The position numbers and the translations under genes were made by a program. The notes beneath the pieces were generated by a model, which was given only the letters and a program-made list of their open reading frames with translations, searched no databases and was not told the origin of the DNA. 64,000 nucleotides of DNA. Origin: Pseudomonas sp. UYIF39 (GTDB lineage: Bacteria; Pseudomonadota; Gammaproteobacteria; Pseudomonadales; Pseudomonadaceae). How positions within the stretch are numbered: the first letter of the stretch is position 1; every line of letters starts with the position of its first letter. Positions 26,197 to 34,958 of the stretch are shown piece by piece. The stretch is taken from positions 186,001 to 250,000 of the forward strand of contig NZ_JALBYU010000003.1 in assembly GCF_029963765.1 (NCBI RefSeq), given 5' to 3'.

Positions 26197-26210
26197 TCCG
26201 GCCCGACCCA

Positions 26211-26249
26211 AAAATCCGGAATCCGATAAGGGTTCCGGATTTTTTTTTT
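26211..26249 (+). terminator. Terminator of the purMN transcript
   Basis: AATCCGGAATCC, loop GATAAG, GGTTCCGGATT and a run of nine or more T. Confidence 0.93.
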
Positions 26250-26261
26250 GCCTGCTGAAAT

Positions 26262-27440
26262 TCAGATCCGCGCCAGCGCCTGTGCCAGGTCGGCGCGCAG
26301 GTCTTCGACATCCTCGACCCCCACGGACAACCGCACCAGCGCATCGCCGATGCCGAGTTGCGCACGAGTATCCGCGGGGATGCTGGCGTGGGTCATGATC
26401 GCAGGGTGCTCGATCAGGCTTTCCACCCCGCCCAGGCTCTCGGCCAAGGCGAAGATCCGCACACTCTCGAGGAAGCGCGTGGCACCGGCCAGGTCGCTGT
26501 TCAGGTCGAGGGATATCATCCCGCCGAAACCACGCATCTGCCGCTGCGCCAGTGCGTGCTGCGGGTGCGACGGCAGGCCCGGATAATAGACACGCGCCAC
26601 CTGCGGCTGACGCTCCAGCCATTGCGCCAGGTCCAGCGCGTTGTTGCAGTGGCGCTCCATGCGCAGCGCCAGGGTCTTCACGCCGCGCAGGGTGAGGAAA
26701 GCGTCGAACGGCCCGGCGATCGCGCCCACCGCGTTCTGCAGAAAACCCAGACGCTCCGCCAGGTCTGCGTTTTGTCCGACCACCGCAATGCCGCCGATCA
26801 CGTCGGAGTGGCCGTTCAGGTACTTGGTGGTCGAGTGCAGCACGATGTCGAAGCCAAGCTCCAGCGGGCGCTGTATCCAGGGGCTGGCAAAGGTGTTGTC
26901 GGCGACACATATAATGCCTCGCGAGCGACAGATGCGCGCGACGGCGGCGAGGTCCGTCAGGCTCAGCAAGGGATTGCTTGGCGTCTCGACCCAAACCATC
27001 TTCGTGTCGGGCTGCAGTGCTGCTTCGAATCCCGCCAGGTCAGTCAGGTCGACGAAGCTGAAGCGATGCCCGGCGCTACGTTTGCGCACCTTGTCGAACA
27101 GCCGAAAGGTGCCGCCGTACAAATCATTGCCGGAGACGATGTGCGAGCCCGCGTCGAGCAGCTCGAGCACCGTGGAGATCGCCGCCAGCCCGGAGGCGAA
27201 CGCGAAGGCCTGGGAGCCGCCTTCGAGGTCTGCAACGCAACGTTCCAGCGCAAAGCGCGTCGGGTTGTGCGAGCGCCCGTAGTCGAAGCCCTTGTGCACA
27301 CCGGGGCTCTGCTGCAAATAGGTGGAGTTGGCGTAAATCGGCGGCATCAGCGCCCCGGTGGTAGGGTCAGGCGTTTGCCCGGCATGGATCACACGGGTGG
27401 CGAAGGCGCGTGGCACAGCGTTTTCATCGTGTTGACTCAT
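26262..27440 (-). CDS. Cystathionine gamma-lyase (trans-sulfuration PLP enzyme)
   Basis: Cleaves cystathionine to cysteine, 2-oxobutyrate and ammonia. The 392-residue Cys/Met-metabolism PLP protein has the Schiff-base Lys in LHSTTKYLNGHSDVIGG, YGRSHNPTR near residue 54, and a C-terminal RLSVGVEDVEDLRADL. Sequence alone does not separate gamma-lyase from gamma-synthase. The ATGA overlap with a cystathionine beta-synthase gene argues for the lyase and a methionine-to-cysteine route. Confidence 0.9.
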   Translation of the reverse strand: MSQHDENAVPRAFATRVIHAGQTPDPTTGALMPPIYANSTYLQQSPGVHKGFDYGRSHNPTRFALERCVADLEGGSQAFAFASGLAAISTVLELLDAGSHIVSGNDLYGGTFRLFDKVRKRSAGHRFSFVDLTDLAGFEAALQPDTKMVWVETPSNPLLSLTDLAAVARICRSRGIICVADNTFASPWIQRPLELGFDIVLHSTTKYLNGHSDVIGGIAVVGQNADLAERLGFLQNAVGAIAGPFDAFLTLRGVKTLALRMERHCNNALDLAQWLERQPQVARVYYPGLPSHPQHALAQRQMRGFGGMISLDLNSDLAGATRFLESVRIFALAESLGGVESLIEHPAIMTHASIPADTRAQLGIGDALVRLSVGVEDVEDLRADLAQALARI

Positions 27441-28813
27441 GTAAGGGATCTCCGTAGGTGAATGAGCATGTCGACTCGAGTAATCAAGCCGTAGAAGCCC
27501 GAAGCGTCGGCGATGATCGCCACCAGCCCACGGTCGAGCTCCGCCCGTAGTTCAGCCAGACTGGCGCCTGGAGGCAGGGTTTGCAGCTTATCGGTCATCG
27601 CGCTGGCCACGCTCGCGCGAAAGTGCGAAGCCTCTTCTTGCATGCCCAGCAGAATGTCGGATTCGTCGATCACGCCGACCAGCCGCTGCCCGCCCTCCAG
27701 CACCGGCAGTTGCGACACATCAGCCAGGCGCATGCGCTGGAACGCGGTGAGCAGCGTATCGTCCGGGCCCACGCTGATCACCCGGCCATCCTCGAAGCGC
27801 CGTGAGATCAGGTCGCGCAGATCGCCGTAATGTTTGTACTGCAGCAGGCCCTGATCGTTCATCCACTGGTCGTTGTAGACCTTCGACAGGTAGCGCGTGC
27901 CGGTGTCGCAGACGAAGCTGACGACCCGCTTTGGCTCGGTCTGCTCGCGGCAGTAACGCAGCGCCGCCGCCAGCAGTGTGCCGGTCGAAGAGCCGCCGAG
28001 TATGCCTTCGGCGCGCAGCAGTTGGCGGGCATGATCGAAGCTTTCCTCGTCGCTGATCGAGTAGGCGTGGCGCACGCTGGACAGGTCGGCAATCGACGGA
28101 ATGAAGTCCTCGCCGATGCCCTCCACCGCCCAGGAGCCAGGCGTGTTCATGGTGCCGCTGCGGCTGTATTCGGCCATCACCGAGCCGACCGGATCGGCCA
28201 GCACCATGACCAGGTCCGGTTGCACGCGGCGAAAGAAACGGGTCAACCCAGTCAGTGTGCCGGCCGACCCGACGCCGACGACGATGGCGTCCAGATCATG
28301 CTGAGTCTGCGCCCAGATCTCTGGCGCGGTGCTGCACTCGTGGGCCAGCGGGTTGGCCGGGTTGTTGAACTGATCGGCGAAGAAGGCATCGGGAATTTCC
28401 TGCGCCAGCCGCGCCGCTACGTCCTGGTAGTAATCGGGATGACCCTTGCCAACGTCGGAGCGGGTGATGTGCACCTCGGCGCCCATCGCCTTGAGGTGCA
28501 AGACCTTCTCGGTGGACATTTTGTCCGGCACCACCAACACCACTCGGTAGCCCTTGGCTCGGCCGACCAAGGCCAGACCAAGGCCGGTGTTGCCGGCGGT
28601 GGCTTCGACGATGGTGCCGCCGGGACGCAGGCTGCCATCGCGCTCGGCGGCGTCGATCATCGCCAGGCCGATGCGATCCTTGATCGAGCCGCCGGGGTTT
28701 TGCGATTCGAGCTTGAGGAACAGCGTGCACGGGCCGGTATCGAAACGGCTGACGCGCACCAGCGGCGTATTGCCGATCAGTTCGAGTACGGCGGGTCGGG
28801 AGTCGGTGGGCAT
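27437..28813 (-). CDS. Cystathionine beta-synthase
   Basis: Condenses homocysteine and serine to cystathionine. The protein has 458 residues. The N-terminal PLP domain starts MPTDSRPAVLELIGNTPLVRV, with the PLP Lys in GGSIKDRIGLAM and the phosphate loop GSAGTLTG. The C-terminal half carries two CBS domains (DGRVISVGPDDTLLTAF ... LVGVIDESDILLGM, then MTDKLQTLPPGASLAEL ... GLITRVDMLIHL). There is no N-terminal heme-binding segment as in animal enzymes. It forms a two-gene operon with the gamma-lyase. Confidence 0.93.
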   Translation of the reverse strand: MPTDSRPAVLELIGNTPLVRVSRFDTGPCTLFLKLESQNPGGSIKDRIGLAMIDAAERDGSLRPGGTIVEATAGNTGLGLALVGRAKGYRVVLVVPDKMSTEKVLHLKAMGAEVHITRSDVGKGHPDYYQDVAARLAQEIPDAFFADQFNNPANPLAHECSTAPEIWAQTQHDLDAIVVGVGSAGTLTGLTRFFRRVQPDLVMVLADPVGSVMAEYSRSGTMNTPGSWAVEGIGEDFIPSIADLSSVRHAYSISDEESFDHARQLLRAEGILGGSSTGTLLAAALRYCREQTEPKRVVSFVCDTGTRYLSKVYNDQWMNDQGLLQYKHYGDLRDLISRRFEDGRVISVGPDDTLLTAFQRMRLADVSQLPVLEGGQRLVGVIDESDILLGMQEEASHFRASVASAMTDKLQTLPPGASLAELRAELDRGLVAIIADASGFYGLITRVDMLIHLRRSLT

Positions 28814-28982
28814 GTCGTCACCTCGCTACGAAAATCAGCACTGGGTGGACAGCAACCGGCGGCGACTCATCGCGCGCCAGTCGCAGGCAAAGTCTCGCTT
28901 GGACCATAGGCCGGGATGGAGCCACCCGCAACCTTGCACAGCCAGCCGGTAGCGTCGCCGGAACGACAAAGCCGCTCGGCGT

Positions 28983-29199
28983 TCAGACCGAGAACCGCGC
29001 CACCATCGTATTCAGATCGGCCGCCAACCGGGACAGCTCCTGACTCGCCGCACTGGTTTGATTCGCCCCGGCCGACGTCTGCAACGCAAGATCGCGAATA
29101 TTCATCAGGTTGCGATCCACCTCACGCGCGCACCACCGCAAAGCCGCGCCCGGCACTCCCGGCCCGCGCCGCTTCGATGGCCGCCCCGCGAATGCGCAG
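28983..29199 (-). pseudogene. Relic of a methyl-accepting chemotaxis protein
   Basis: On the minus strand the first part reads RGAAIEAARAGSAGRGFAVV, the hallmark of the chemoreceptor signalling tip. A break with a frame change follows, then REVDRNLMNIRDLALQTSAG ... ELSRLAADLNTMVARFSV and a stop, the usual C-terminus of Pseudomonas chemoreceptors. The roughly hundred residues normally between these blocks are missing, as are the sensor and HAMP domains. It is non-functional. The rest of the gap (28814-28982) shows nothing recognisable. Confidence 0.85.
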
Positions 29200-29292
29200 T
29201 AAGAAAGTGGAACGCGTAACAGGGGGAATGCTCTATAACTTCAAGGTCTTTTTTGATCGAATGACTTTTTCCTGTTGCCTACGAGGTTTTCC

Positions 29293-29709
29293 ATGACTGT
29301 CACCGTCAATACCGTTTCCGCCGAAGGTTTTCGTCACAGCGTCCAGATCGATGACCACGAACTCTTTGCCGACGTACCGACATCCCTCGGCGGTGAAGGC
29401 TCGGCGCCCGAGCCACACGATTACTTCGACGCGGCCCTGGGTGCCTGCAAGGCCCTGACGCTGAAGATGTACGCGAAGAAGAAAGACATCCCGCTGACCG
29501 GTGTCACGGTCGAAGTCAAACGGGACAACAGCGAAGAGCAGAAAGGTAAATATGCCCTCCACGTCAAATTGACCCTCAAGGGTGTGCTCACCGACGCCCA
29601 GCGCGATGAGCTGCACCGCGTGGCCGACCGTTGCCCGGTCCACAAGTTGATGACCACCACCGACGTCAGCATCGAAACGCACCTGTCTGAAGGTGCCTTC
29701 AGCCAATAG
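29293..29709 (+). CDS. OsmC/Ohr-family protein
   Basis: A thiol peroxidase-type protein of 138 residues starting MTVTVNTVSAEGF, with GAGG upstream; an upstream TTG in frame is not preferred. The two family Cys are in LGACKALTLKMYAKKK and ADRCPVHKLM, and the Glu/Gly-rich loop SLGGEGSAPEPHDYF is the OsmC/YhfA-type dimer block. It is expected to reduce organic hydroperoxides in the cytosol. The next gene (pirin) starts 62 bases on in the same direction. Confidence 0.92.
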   Translation: MTVTVNTVSAEGFRHSVQIDDHELFADVPTSLGGEGSAPEPHDYFDAALGACKALTLKMYAKKKDIPLTGVTVEVKRDNSEEQKGKYALHVKLTLKGVLTDAQRDELHRVADRCPVHKLMTTTDVSIETHLSEGAFSQ

Positions 29710-29770
29710 CGGCAAGGGCTGCGCAAGCGGGTTATGCTCCACGCATTACCCGCTCAGCCTGGAATGCAGC

Positions 29771-30631
29771 ATGAACACTCCGCTCGTGATCCGTCCCCGC
29801 GCCGAAGATGTCGAAGGCCAGCCAATTCTTCGCCCGCTGCCGTCAGCCAGATGCCGCAGCGTCGGGCCTTTCGTGTTTTTCGACCACATGCTCGAAACCC
29901 GTTATGAGGCCGGAAAAGGCATGAACATCCGTCAGCATCCGCACATTGGTCTGTCGACCCTCACGTACTTGTTCGAAGGAAAAATCCAGCACAAGGACAG
30001 CCTTGGCTCCGACCAAGTGGTGGACGCCGGTGATGTCAGCTGGATGACGGCGGGCAGCGCGATTGCCCACGTCGAGCGTACGCCTGAGGCGTTGAAGGAC
30101 AGCGGCTTCACCATGCACGGCTTACAGATTTGGCTGGCCTCTCCGAAAGATAAAGAGCACGGTCCCGGACACTACAGCCACCATCCGGCGGCTACGCTGC
30201 CGGTCAGCGATAACCTGGGGGTGAAGATCCGGATGATTGCCGGGTCAGGCTTTTGCCTGGAATCACCGGTCCCGGTGCTTTCTCCTACCTTATATGCCGA
30301 ATTGAACCTGCAAACGGCGACCACATTGCTGATTCCTACCGAGCATGAAGAGCGAGCGTTGTATGTGCTTAACGGCGAGGTGCAACTGGATGGCGAGCTG
30401 ATAGAACCGCATTCACTGGTGGTGTTGCCGGTCGGGGAAGAGATGACGCTGTTTGCTGAAAGTGACTGTCATGCCGTGTTGTTTGGCGGGGCGCCGCTGG
30501 ACGGGCCGCGGCGGATCAACTGGAATTTTGTGGCGAGCGATCCAGCGTTGATCGATGAGGCGCGGCGACGCTGGGCGGCTGGGGATTGGCCGACGGTTCC
30601 GGGGGAAACCGAAAGGATCGAACTACCTTAG
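29771..30631 (+). CDS. Pirin family protein
   Basis: A 286-residue bicupin. The metal-binding residues of the first cupin are in HPHIGLSTLTYLFEG (His, His) and ETRYEAGKG / AHVERTPE. The block IRPRAEDVEG ... RSVGPFVFFDHM is the pirin N-terminus. Roles in the family include quercetinase activity and regulation; none can be chosen here. The start is the Met before NTPLVIRPRA. A REP pair follows the stop. Confidence 0.93.
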   Translation: MNTPLVIRPRAEDVEGQPILRPLPSARCRSVGPFVFFDHMLETRYEAGKGMNIRQHPHIGLSTLTYLFEGKIQHKDSLGSDQVVDAGDVSWMTAGSAIAHVERTPEALKDSGFTMHGLQIWLASPKDKEHGPGHYSHHPAATLPVSDNLGVKIRMIAGSGFCLESPVPVLSPTLYAELNLQTATTLLIPTEHEERALYVLNGEVQLDGELIEPHSLVVLPVGEEMTLFAESDCHAVLFGGAPLDGPRRINWNFVASDPALIDEARRRWAAGDWPTVPGETERIELP

Positions 30632-30651
30632 TTCTTGGTTGGTCATGACAC

Positions 30652-30736
30652 CGCCATCGCGAGCAAGCTCGCTCCCACAGGGGAATGCATTCCAAAAATG
30701 TGGGAGCGAGCTTGCTCCGGGCGGCGTTCCGACGAT
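30652..30736. repeat. REP pair
   Basis: CATCGCGAGCAAGCTCGCTCCCAC (from 30655) and the inverted TGTGGGAGCGAGCTTGCTC (from 30700), separated by about 20 bases. It sits between two convergent genes, the usual REP location. Confidence 0.9.
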
Positions 30737-30779
30737 GAGGCCAGCCCAAACAACAAGAGTGTCAGGGCAAAAACTGCTA

Positions 30780-31508
30780 TCAGCCTTTAAAAACTTCATC
30801 CAGCAAGTTGTGCATCGACGTAAACGCACGCCCCGCCGTCTTCGCGTCATACATCATCATGCCTGGCACATTGGCGTGCGGATCGGTGAAGGAATGCACC
30901 GCGCCGCCGTAGCTCAGCAATTGCCAATCCACGCCCGCCGCATTCATTTCAACTTCAAACGCCGGCAGCTGCTCTTTCGGCACCAATGGATCGGATGCAC
31001 CGTGCAGCACCAACACCGCCCCCTTGATGTTCCTGGCATCAGCCGGATTTGGCGAATCCAACGTTCCGTGGAACGACACCGCCGCTTTCACCGGCGCTCC
31101 GGCGCGCGCCAGATCCAGCGCGCAGCAACCACCGAAGCAGAAACCAAAGGTCGCCAGTTTCGAGCTATCGACCGCCGCTTCGTCCTGGATTTGCAACTGT
31201 TCGAACGCTGCTTGCATGCGTTTGCGCAACAACGGCCGGTCATGCTTGAGCGGCGTCATGGCTGCACCCGCCTCGTCGCCGTTCTGCGGACGGACCGACT
31301 GACCGTAGAGGTCCGCGATCAGCACCACATAACCCTTGGACGCCACAGACTTGGCAATTTCCTCGGCACCGGCGCTGACGCCCATCCAGTTCGGCGCCAT
31401 CAACAGACCCGGACGTGGGCCTTTGTGGTCGGCATCGAACGCCAGACGGCTTTCATACGACTGGCCATCAAGCTGATAAGCGACGGAACGAACAGTGATT
31501 TGGCTCAT
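30780..31508 (-). CDS. Dienelactone hydrolase family protein
   Basis: A 242-residue alpha/beta hydrolase. The nucleophile is Cys in FGFCFGGCCALDLA (G-x-C-x-G-G as in true dienelactone hydrolases), the Asp is in HGASDPLVPKE and the His in GGAVHSFTDP. It has no signal peptide, so it is cytosolic. No aromatic-degradation genes are nearby, so a role on chloroaromatic dienelactones is doubtful and a general carboxylesterase role is as likely. Confidence 0.9.
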   Translation of the reverse strand: MSQITVRSVAYQLDGQSYESRLAFDADHKGPRPGLLMAPNWMGVSAGAEEIAKSVASKGYVVLIADLYGQSVRPQNGDEAGAAMTPLKHDRPLLRKRMQAAFEQLQIQDEAAVDSSKLATFGFCFGGCCALDLARAGAPVKAAVSFHGTLDSPNPADARNIKGAVLVLHGASDPLVPKEQLPAFEVEMNAAGVDWQLLSYGGAVHSFTDPHANVPGMMMYDAKTAGRAFTSMHNLLDEVFKG

Positions 31509-31537
31509 GACTAACTCCCAGTAAAAGACACCAGAAT

Positions 31538-31563
31538 AAAAAAACCCGCCGAAGCGGGTTTTT
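31538..31563 (-). terminator. Terminator after htpG
   Basis: AAACCCGC, loop TTCG, GCGGGTTT and a T run on the minus strand, 12 bases after the htpG stop. Confidence 0.9.
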
Positions 31564-31574
31564 GTACAACGCAG

Positions 31575-33479
31575 TTAAACCGACAGTTCAACCAGCAGCT
31601 TGTTGAGACGGCGCACGTATGCAGCCGGGTCTTTCAAGCTGTCGCCGGCGGCCAGCGCCGCCTGATCGAAGAGTATGTGCGACAGGTCGCCGAAGCGTTC
31701 GTCGCTCTGCTCGTTGTCGAGCTTCTCGATCAGCGGGTGAGCCGGGTTGAATTCGAAGATCGGCTTCGATTCCGGAACCTTCTGACCGCTGGCTTCCAGG
31801 ATCTGACGCATCTGCATGCCCAGGTCCTGCTCGCCGATGGCCAGAATCGCCGGGGAATCGGTCAGACGATGGGAAACCCGCACTTCAGCAACGGAGTCGC
31901 CCAGTGCAGTTTTCAAACGCTCAACCAGACCTTCTTTGGACTTGGCGACTTCTTCCGCAGCTTTCTTGTCTTCTTCCGAATCCAGGTTGCCCAGGTCCAG
32001 GTCACCACGCGCCACGTCGACAAAGCTCTTGCCGTCGAAGTCGCTGAGGTAGCTCATCAGCCACTCGTCGATGCGGTCGGTCAGCAGCAGCACTTCGATG
32101 CCTTTCTTGCGGAAGACTTCCAGGTGCGGGCTGTTTTTGACTTGCGCGTAGGTTTCGCCGGTCAGGTAGTAGATCTTGTCCTGACCTTCCTTGGCGCGAG
32201 CCAGGTATTCAGCCAGACCCACCACTTGCTCGCCTTCATTACCGCTGGTCGATGCGAAACGCAGCAGGCCAGCGATTTTCTCTTTGTTGGCGAAGTCTTC
32301 TGCCGGGCCTTCTTTCATGACCTGGCCAAAGTTTTTCCAGAAGCTCTTGTATTGCTCAGGCTCGTTCTTCGCCAGCTTTTCCAGCATGTCGAGAACGCGC
32401 TTGGTCAGCGCCGACTTCATGGAATCGATGATCGGGTCTTTCTGCAGGATTTCCCGCGACACGTTCAGCGACAGGTCGTTGGAATCGACCACGCCTTTGA
32501 TAAAGCGCAGGTACAGCGGCAGGAACGACTCTGCCTGATCCATCACAAACACGCGCTGCACGTACAGTTTCAGGCCTTTCGGCGCTTCACGCTGGTACAG
32601 ATCGAACGGAGCACGGGCCGGCACGTAGAGCAGCGAGCTGTATTCAAGCTTGCCTTCGACCTTGTTGTGGCTCCAGCTCAACGGGTTCTCGAAGTCGTGA
32701 CCGACGTGCTTGTAGAACTCCTGGTATTCCTCGTCCTTGATCTCGGTACGCGGACGGGTCCACAGGGCGCTGGCGCGGTTGACGGTTTCCCATTCAACGG
32801 CCGGTTGCTCTTCGCCTTCGACGGCTGCTACTTCTTTCGGCAACTCGATCGGCAGAGCGATGTGGTCGGAGTACTTTTTAATGATGTTGCGCAGACGCCA
32901 GCCATCGGCGAATTCGTCTTCACCGGACTTCAGGTGCAGGACGATACGGGTGCCGCGTTCGGCTTTCTCAACGGTGGCAACTTCAAAATCGCCTTCACCC
33001 TTGGACGACCAGTGCACGCCTTCGCTGGCAGCAGCACCGGCACGACGGCTGAACACGTCGACTTTATCGGCGACGATGAATGCAGAGTAGAAACCCACAC
33101 CGAATTGACCGATCAGGTGCGAGTCTTTTTTCTGATCACCGGAGAGATGTTTCATGAAATCGGCAGTGCCGGATTTGGCGATGGTACCCAGGTGGGTGAT
33201 CGCATCTTCACGGCTCATGCCGATGCCGTTGTCTTCGAGGGTGACGGTTTTAGCGTCCTTGTCGAAGCTCACACGGATTTTCAGTTCGGCGCCACCTTCC
33301 AGCAACTCAGGCCTGGACAGGGCTTCGAAACGTAATTTGTCGACAGCGTCAGAGGCGTTCGAGATCAATTCGCGAAGGAAAATTTCCTTGTTGGAATACA
33401 GCGAATGGATCATGAGGTGCAGCAGTTGCTTCACCTCGGTCTGGAAGCCCAGGGTTTCCTTTTGAGTTTCCACACTCAT
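31575..33479 (-). CDS. htpG: Molecular chaperone HtpG (Hsp90)
   Basis: An ATP-dependent dimeric chaperone of 634 residues starting [20 protein letters not shown]. The GHKL ATPase domain is clear: [36 protein letters not shown] and [15 protein letters not shown]. The middle domain has the catalytic-loop text LNVSREILQ, and the C-terminal dimer domain ends [15 protein letters not shown] lies ten bases upstream of the chosen ATG; an ATG two codons earlier is also possible. A heat-shock-type promoter lies just upstream. Confidence 0.97.
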   Translation of the reverse strand: MSVETQKETLGFQTEVKQLLHLMIHSLYSNKEIFLRELISNASDAVDKLRFEALSRPELLEGGAELKIRVSFDKDAKTVTLEDNGIGMSREDAITHLGTIAKSGTADFMKHLSGDQKKDSHLIGQFGVGFYSAFIVADKVDVFSRRAGAAASEGVHWSSKGEGDFEVATVEKAERGTRIVLHLKSGEDEFADGWRLRNIIKKYSDHIALPIELPKEVAAVEGEEQPAVEWETVNRASALWTRPRTEIKDEEYQEFYKHVGHDFENPLSWSHNKVEGKLEYSSLLYVPARAPFDLYQREAPKGLKLYVQRVFVMDQAESFLPLYLRFIKGVVDSNDLSLNVSREILQKDPIIDSMKSALTKRVLDMLEKLAKNEPEQYKSFWKNFGQVMKEGPAEDFANKEKIAGLLRFASTSGNEGEQVVGLAEYLARAKEGQDKIYYLTGETYAQVKNSPHLEVFRKKGIEVLLLTDRIDEWLMSYLSDFDGKSFVDVARGDLDLGNLDSEEDKKAAEEVAKSKEGLVERLKTALGDSVAEVRVSHRLTDSPAILAIGEQDLGMQMRQILEASGQKVPESKPIFEFNPAHPLIEKLDNEQSDERFGDLSHILFDQAALAAGDSLKDPAAYVRRLNKLLVELSV

Positions 33480-33547
33480 GGTCATCAAACTCCAATCAGA
33501 TGGCAGTGGCCGCGACCTGAAGGGTCGGCGGCGGGTTGTCATCAAAG

Positions 33548-33573
33548 TTGGGGGCTGAGTTCAGGATTTCAAG
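33548..33573 (-). promoter_or_regulatory. Sigma-32 (RpoH) type promoter of htpG
   Basis: On the minus strand CTTGAAA, 13-14 bases, then CCCCCAA, close to the heat-shock consensus CTTGAAA-N13/14-CCCCAT. It begins three bases after the stop of the thioesterase gene, leaving a leader of about 60 bases before htpG. Confidence 0.7.
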
Positions 33574-33575
33574 GG

Positions 33576-34013
33576 CTATTCAATTTTGAAATGGGCGCGG
33601 GCCGTGGCAATCGGTTCGGCTTCAGTGCTTTGCCAGGCCGTAATCGCAACATTTGCCACCCGGCGGCCCTGCCGACAAACCTGGCATCTGGCCCAGGTGT
33701 CGCGAAACTGCCCGGCGCGCAGATAGTCGAGGGAGAAGTCGATGATCTTCGGCACACCCGGCGAACCGGTGAAAATCAGCAGGTGCAGCGCTGCGGACAG
33801 CTCCATGAACCCGGCAATCACTCCACCATGAATCGCCGGCAATAAAGGGTTACCAATGTTGTCCTTGTTGGCTGGCAAGCGAAACAGCAGATCATCCCCC
33901 ACCCGCGAACATTCGATGCCGATCAATTTGGCGTAGGGAATCAGGTGCAGCAGCGAAGCGTAGTCGCCCTGCTCATGTGCCTGCTGAAGTTGTTCCTTGA
34001 ACGCGTCGGTCAT
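33576..34013 (-). CDS. PaaI-type hotdog thioesterase (second of two)
   Basis: A 145-residue single-hotdog protein starting MTDAFKEQLQQAHEQGDYAS. The family core is NPLLPAIHGGVIAGFMELSAALHLL, with the HGG helix cap and a Glu on the central helix, followed by LDYLRAGQFRD. It is expected to hydrolyse acyl-CoA thioesters. It overlaps the related gene upstream by four bases (ATGA), so the two are translated together and could form a heterodimer or serve different acyl groups. Confidence 0.88.
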   Translation of the reverse strand: MTDAFKEQLQQAHEQGDYASLLHLIPYAKLIGIECSRVGDDLLFRLPANKDNIGNPLLPAIHGGVIAGFMELSAALHLLIFTGSPGVPKIIDFSLDYLRAGQFRDTWARCQVCRQGRRVANVAITAWQSTEAEPIATARAHFKIE

Positions 34014-34486
34014 TTCGTACCTCCGGCGATGACGCCGCCAAAGCCTTTGGTGCCCTTGATGGCTTTACCCATGCGCATGAAGGTGCCCACCACATGGGCG
34101 ATGGGCTGCTCGGGGTCGTCCTGGTAGGCGAAGCCGCGAGCAAAGATCACATCCGTGGTCACCCGGTAGCACTGGGCAAAACCGTAGACATCTTTATGCG
34201 GCTCGGCGGCGTGCATGTAGTCGATGCGCAGGTCGAGGGTCGGGCAAACTTCGAACTCGGGCAGCACGCAGAGGGTGGACATGCCGCAGGCCGTGTCCAT
34301 CAGCGAGGTCAGCGCCCCGCCATGAATCACGCCGGTTTGCGGGTTGCCAACAATTTGCGGACTGTACGGCAGAATGACCGTCAGGCCTTCGCTGCTGGCG
34401 CTTTGAACCCGCAGCCCAAGTACCTGACAATGTCGCAGCGCCGATAAAAATCGTGTAGCGCGCTCAAAAACGGGGTTTTCGGCCAT
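34010..34486 (-). CDS. PaaI-type hotdog thioesterase (first of two)
   Basis: A 158-residue protein taken to start at MAENPVFERATRFLSALRHC; the frame continues upstream to 34522 and the ribosome site is weak in both cases. The core NPQTGVIHGGALTSLMDTACGMS has the HGG cap and the catalytic Asp (SLMDTA), as in canonical PaaI/YbgC-like thioesterases. The downstream paralogue has Glu in the same region instead (FMELSA). Substrate unknown. Confidence 0.88.
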   Translation of the reverse strand: MAENPVFERATRFLSALRHCQVLGLRVQSASSEGLTVILPYSPQIVGNPQTGVIHGGALTSLMDTACGMSTLCVLPEFEVCPTLDLRIDYMHAAEPHKDVYGFAQCYRVTTDVIFARGFAYQDDPEQPIAHVVGTFMRMGKAIKGTKGFGGVIAGGTK

Positions 34487-34580
34487 TTTGATCAAACTCT
34501 TCTTAGTGTTCAGGCAACGCACTAGGCGTTTTTAGTAAAAGTTCCCGTCGGAATAAACTTATATATCTGTATGAATTGAG

Positions 34581-34608
34581 GAACTTAACGCTATGGGCTG
34601 CGCTCGAA
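34581..34608 (+). promoter_or_regulatory. AlgU/RpoE-like promoter of the small lipoprotein
   Basis: GAACTT (34581-34586), a 17-base spacer and TCGAA (34604-34608), compared with the AlgU consensus GAACTT-N16/17-TCTGA. It predicts a leader of about 33 bases with AAGGAG before the ATG. Confidence 0.5.
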
Positions 34609-34646
34609 AGGTCAGTAGATATATTTTCCATAAGGAGAAACACCCC

Positions 34647-34880
34647 ATGCGTAAGACTTTAGCTATTGCCTTGATGTTGACCGCTTCCCTCGGTCTCGCA
34701 GCCTGCGATAAAAAATCCGAGGACAAAGCTCAAGATGCTAACAAACATGCCGAGCAAGCTCAGCAAGATATGAGTAAAGCTCAGGATAAAGTGAACGACG
34801 CGGCGAAAGAAAACGCCGAAGCCGCAAAAGCTCAGGCTGAATCGAACGAAGCAGCCAAAAAAGAAGCACCTAAAAACTAA
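34647..34880 (+). CDS. Small Ala/Lys-rich envelope lipoprotein
   Basis: A 77-residue protein starting MRKTLAIALMLTASLGLAAC. AAGGAG nine bases upstream decides the start; the lipobox LAAC puts the lipidated Cys at residue 20. The mature part is a repetitive coiled coil of Ala, Lys, Glu, Gln and Asp (KAQDANKHAEQAQQDMSKA and so on), resembling Lpp-type or stress-induced structural lipoproteins, without the C-terminal Lys for wall linkage clearly conserved. The codons are AT-richer than its neighbours. An AlgU-type promoter suggests envelope-stress control. Confidence 0.82.
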   Translation: MRKTLAIALMLTASLGLAACDKKSEDKAQDANKHAEQAQQDMSKAQDKVNDAAKENAEAAKAQAESNEAAKKEAPKN

Positions 34881-34900
34881 AACAGTTTTTAGCGTGATAA

Positions 34901-34930
34901 AGAAAACCCGCCAAGTGCGGGTTTTCTTTT
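34901..34930 (+). terminator. Terminator after the small lipoprotein gene
   Basis: GAAAACCCGC, short loop, GCGGGTTTTC and TTTT. Confidence 0.9.
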
Positions 34931-34958
34931 GCCTGGTTTTTTGTTTGCGAAGCAGGCG

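Noticed and set aside
26262..28813. CBS and CGL genes as recently acquired DNA
   Set aside because: The pair looks slightly GC-richer than its surroundings and is followed by a pseudogene, but the same pair is known in other pseudomonads (PA0399-PA0400); no mobile element borders it.
31677..33335. 552-residue plus-strand frame opposite htpG
   Set aside because: Same antisense codon-bias effect; Val/Phe/Gln-rich without motifs.
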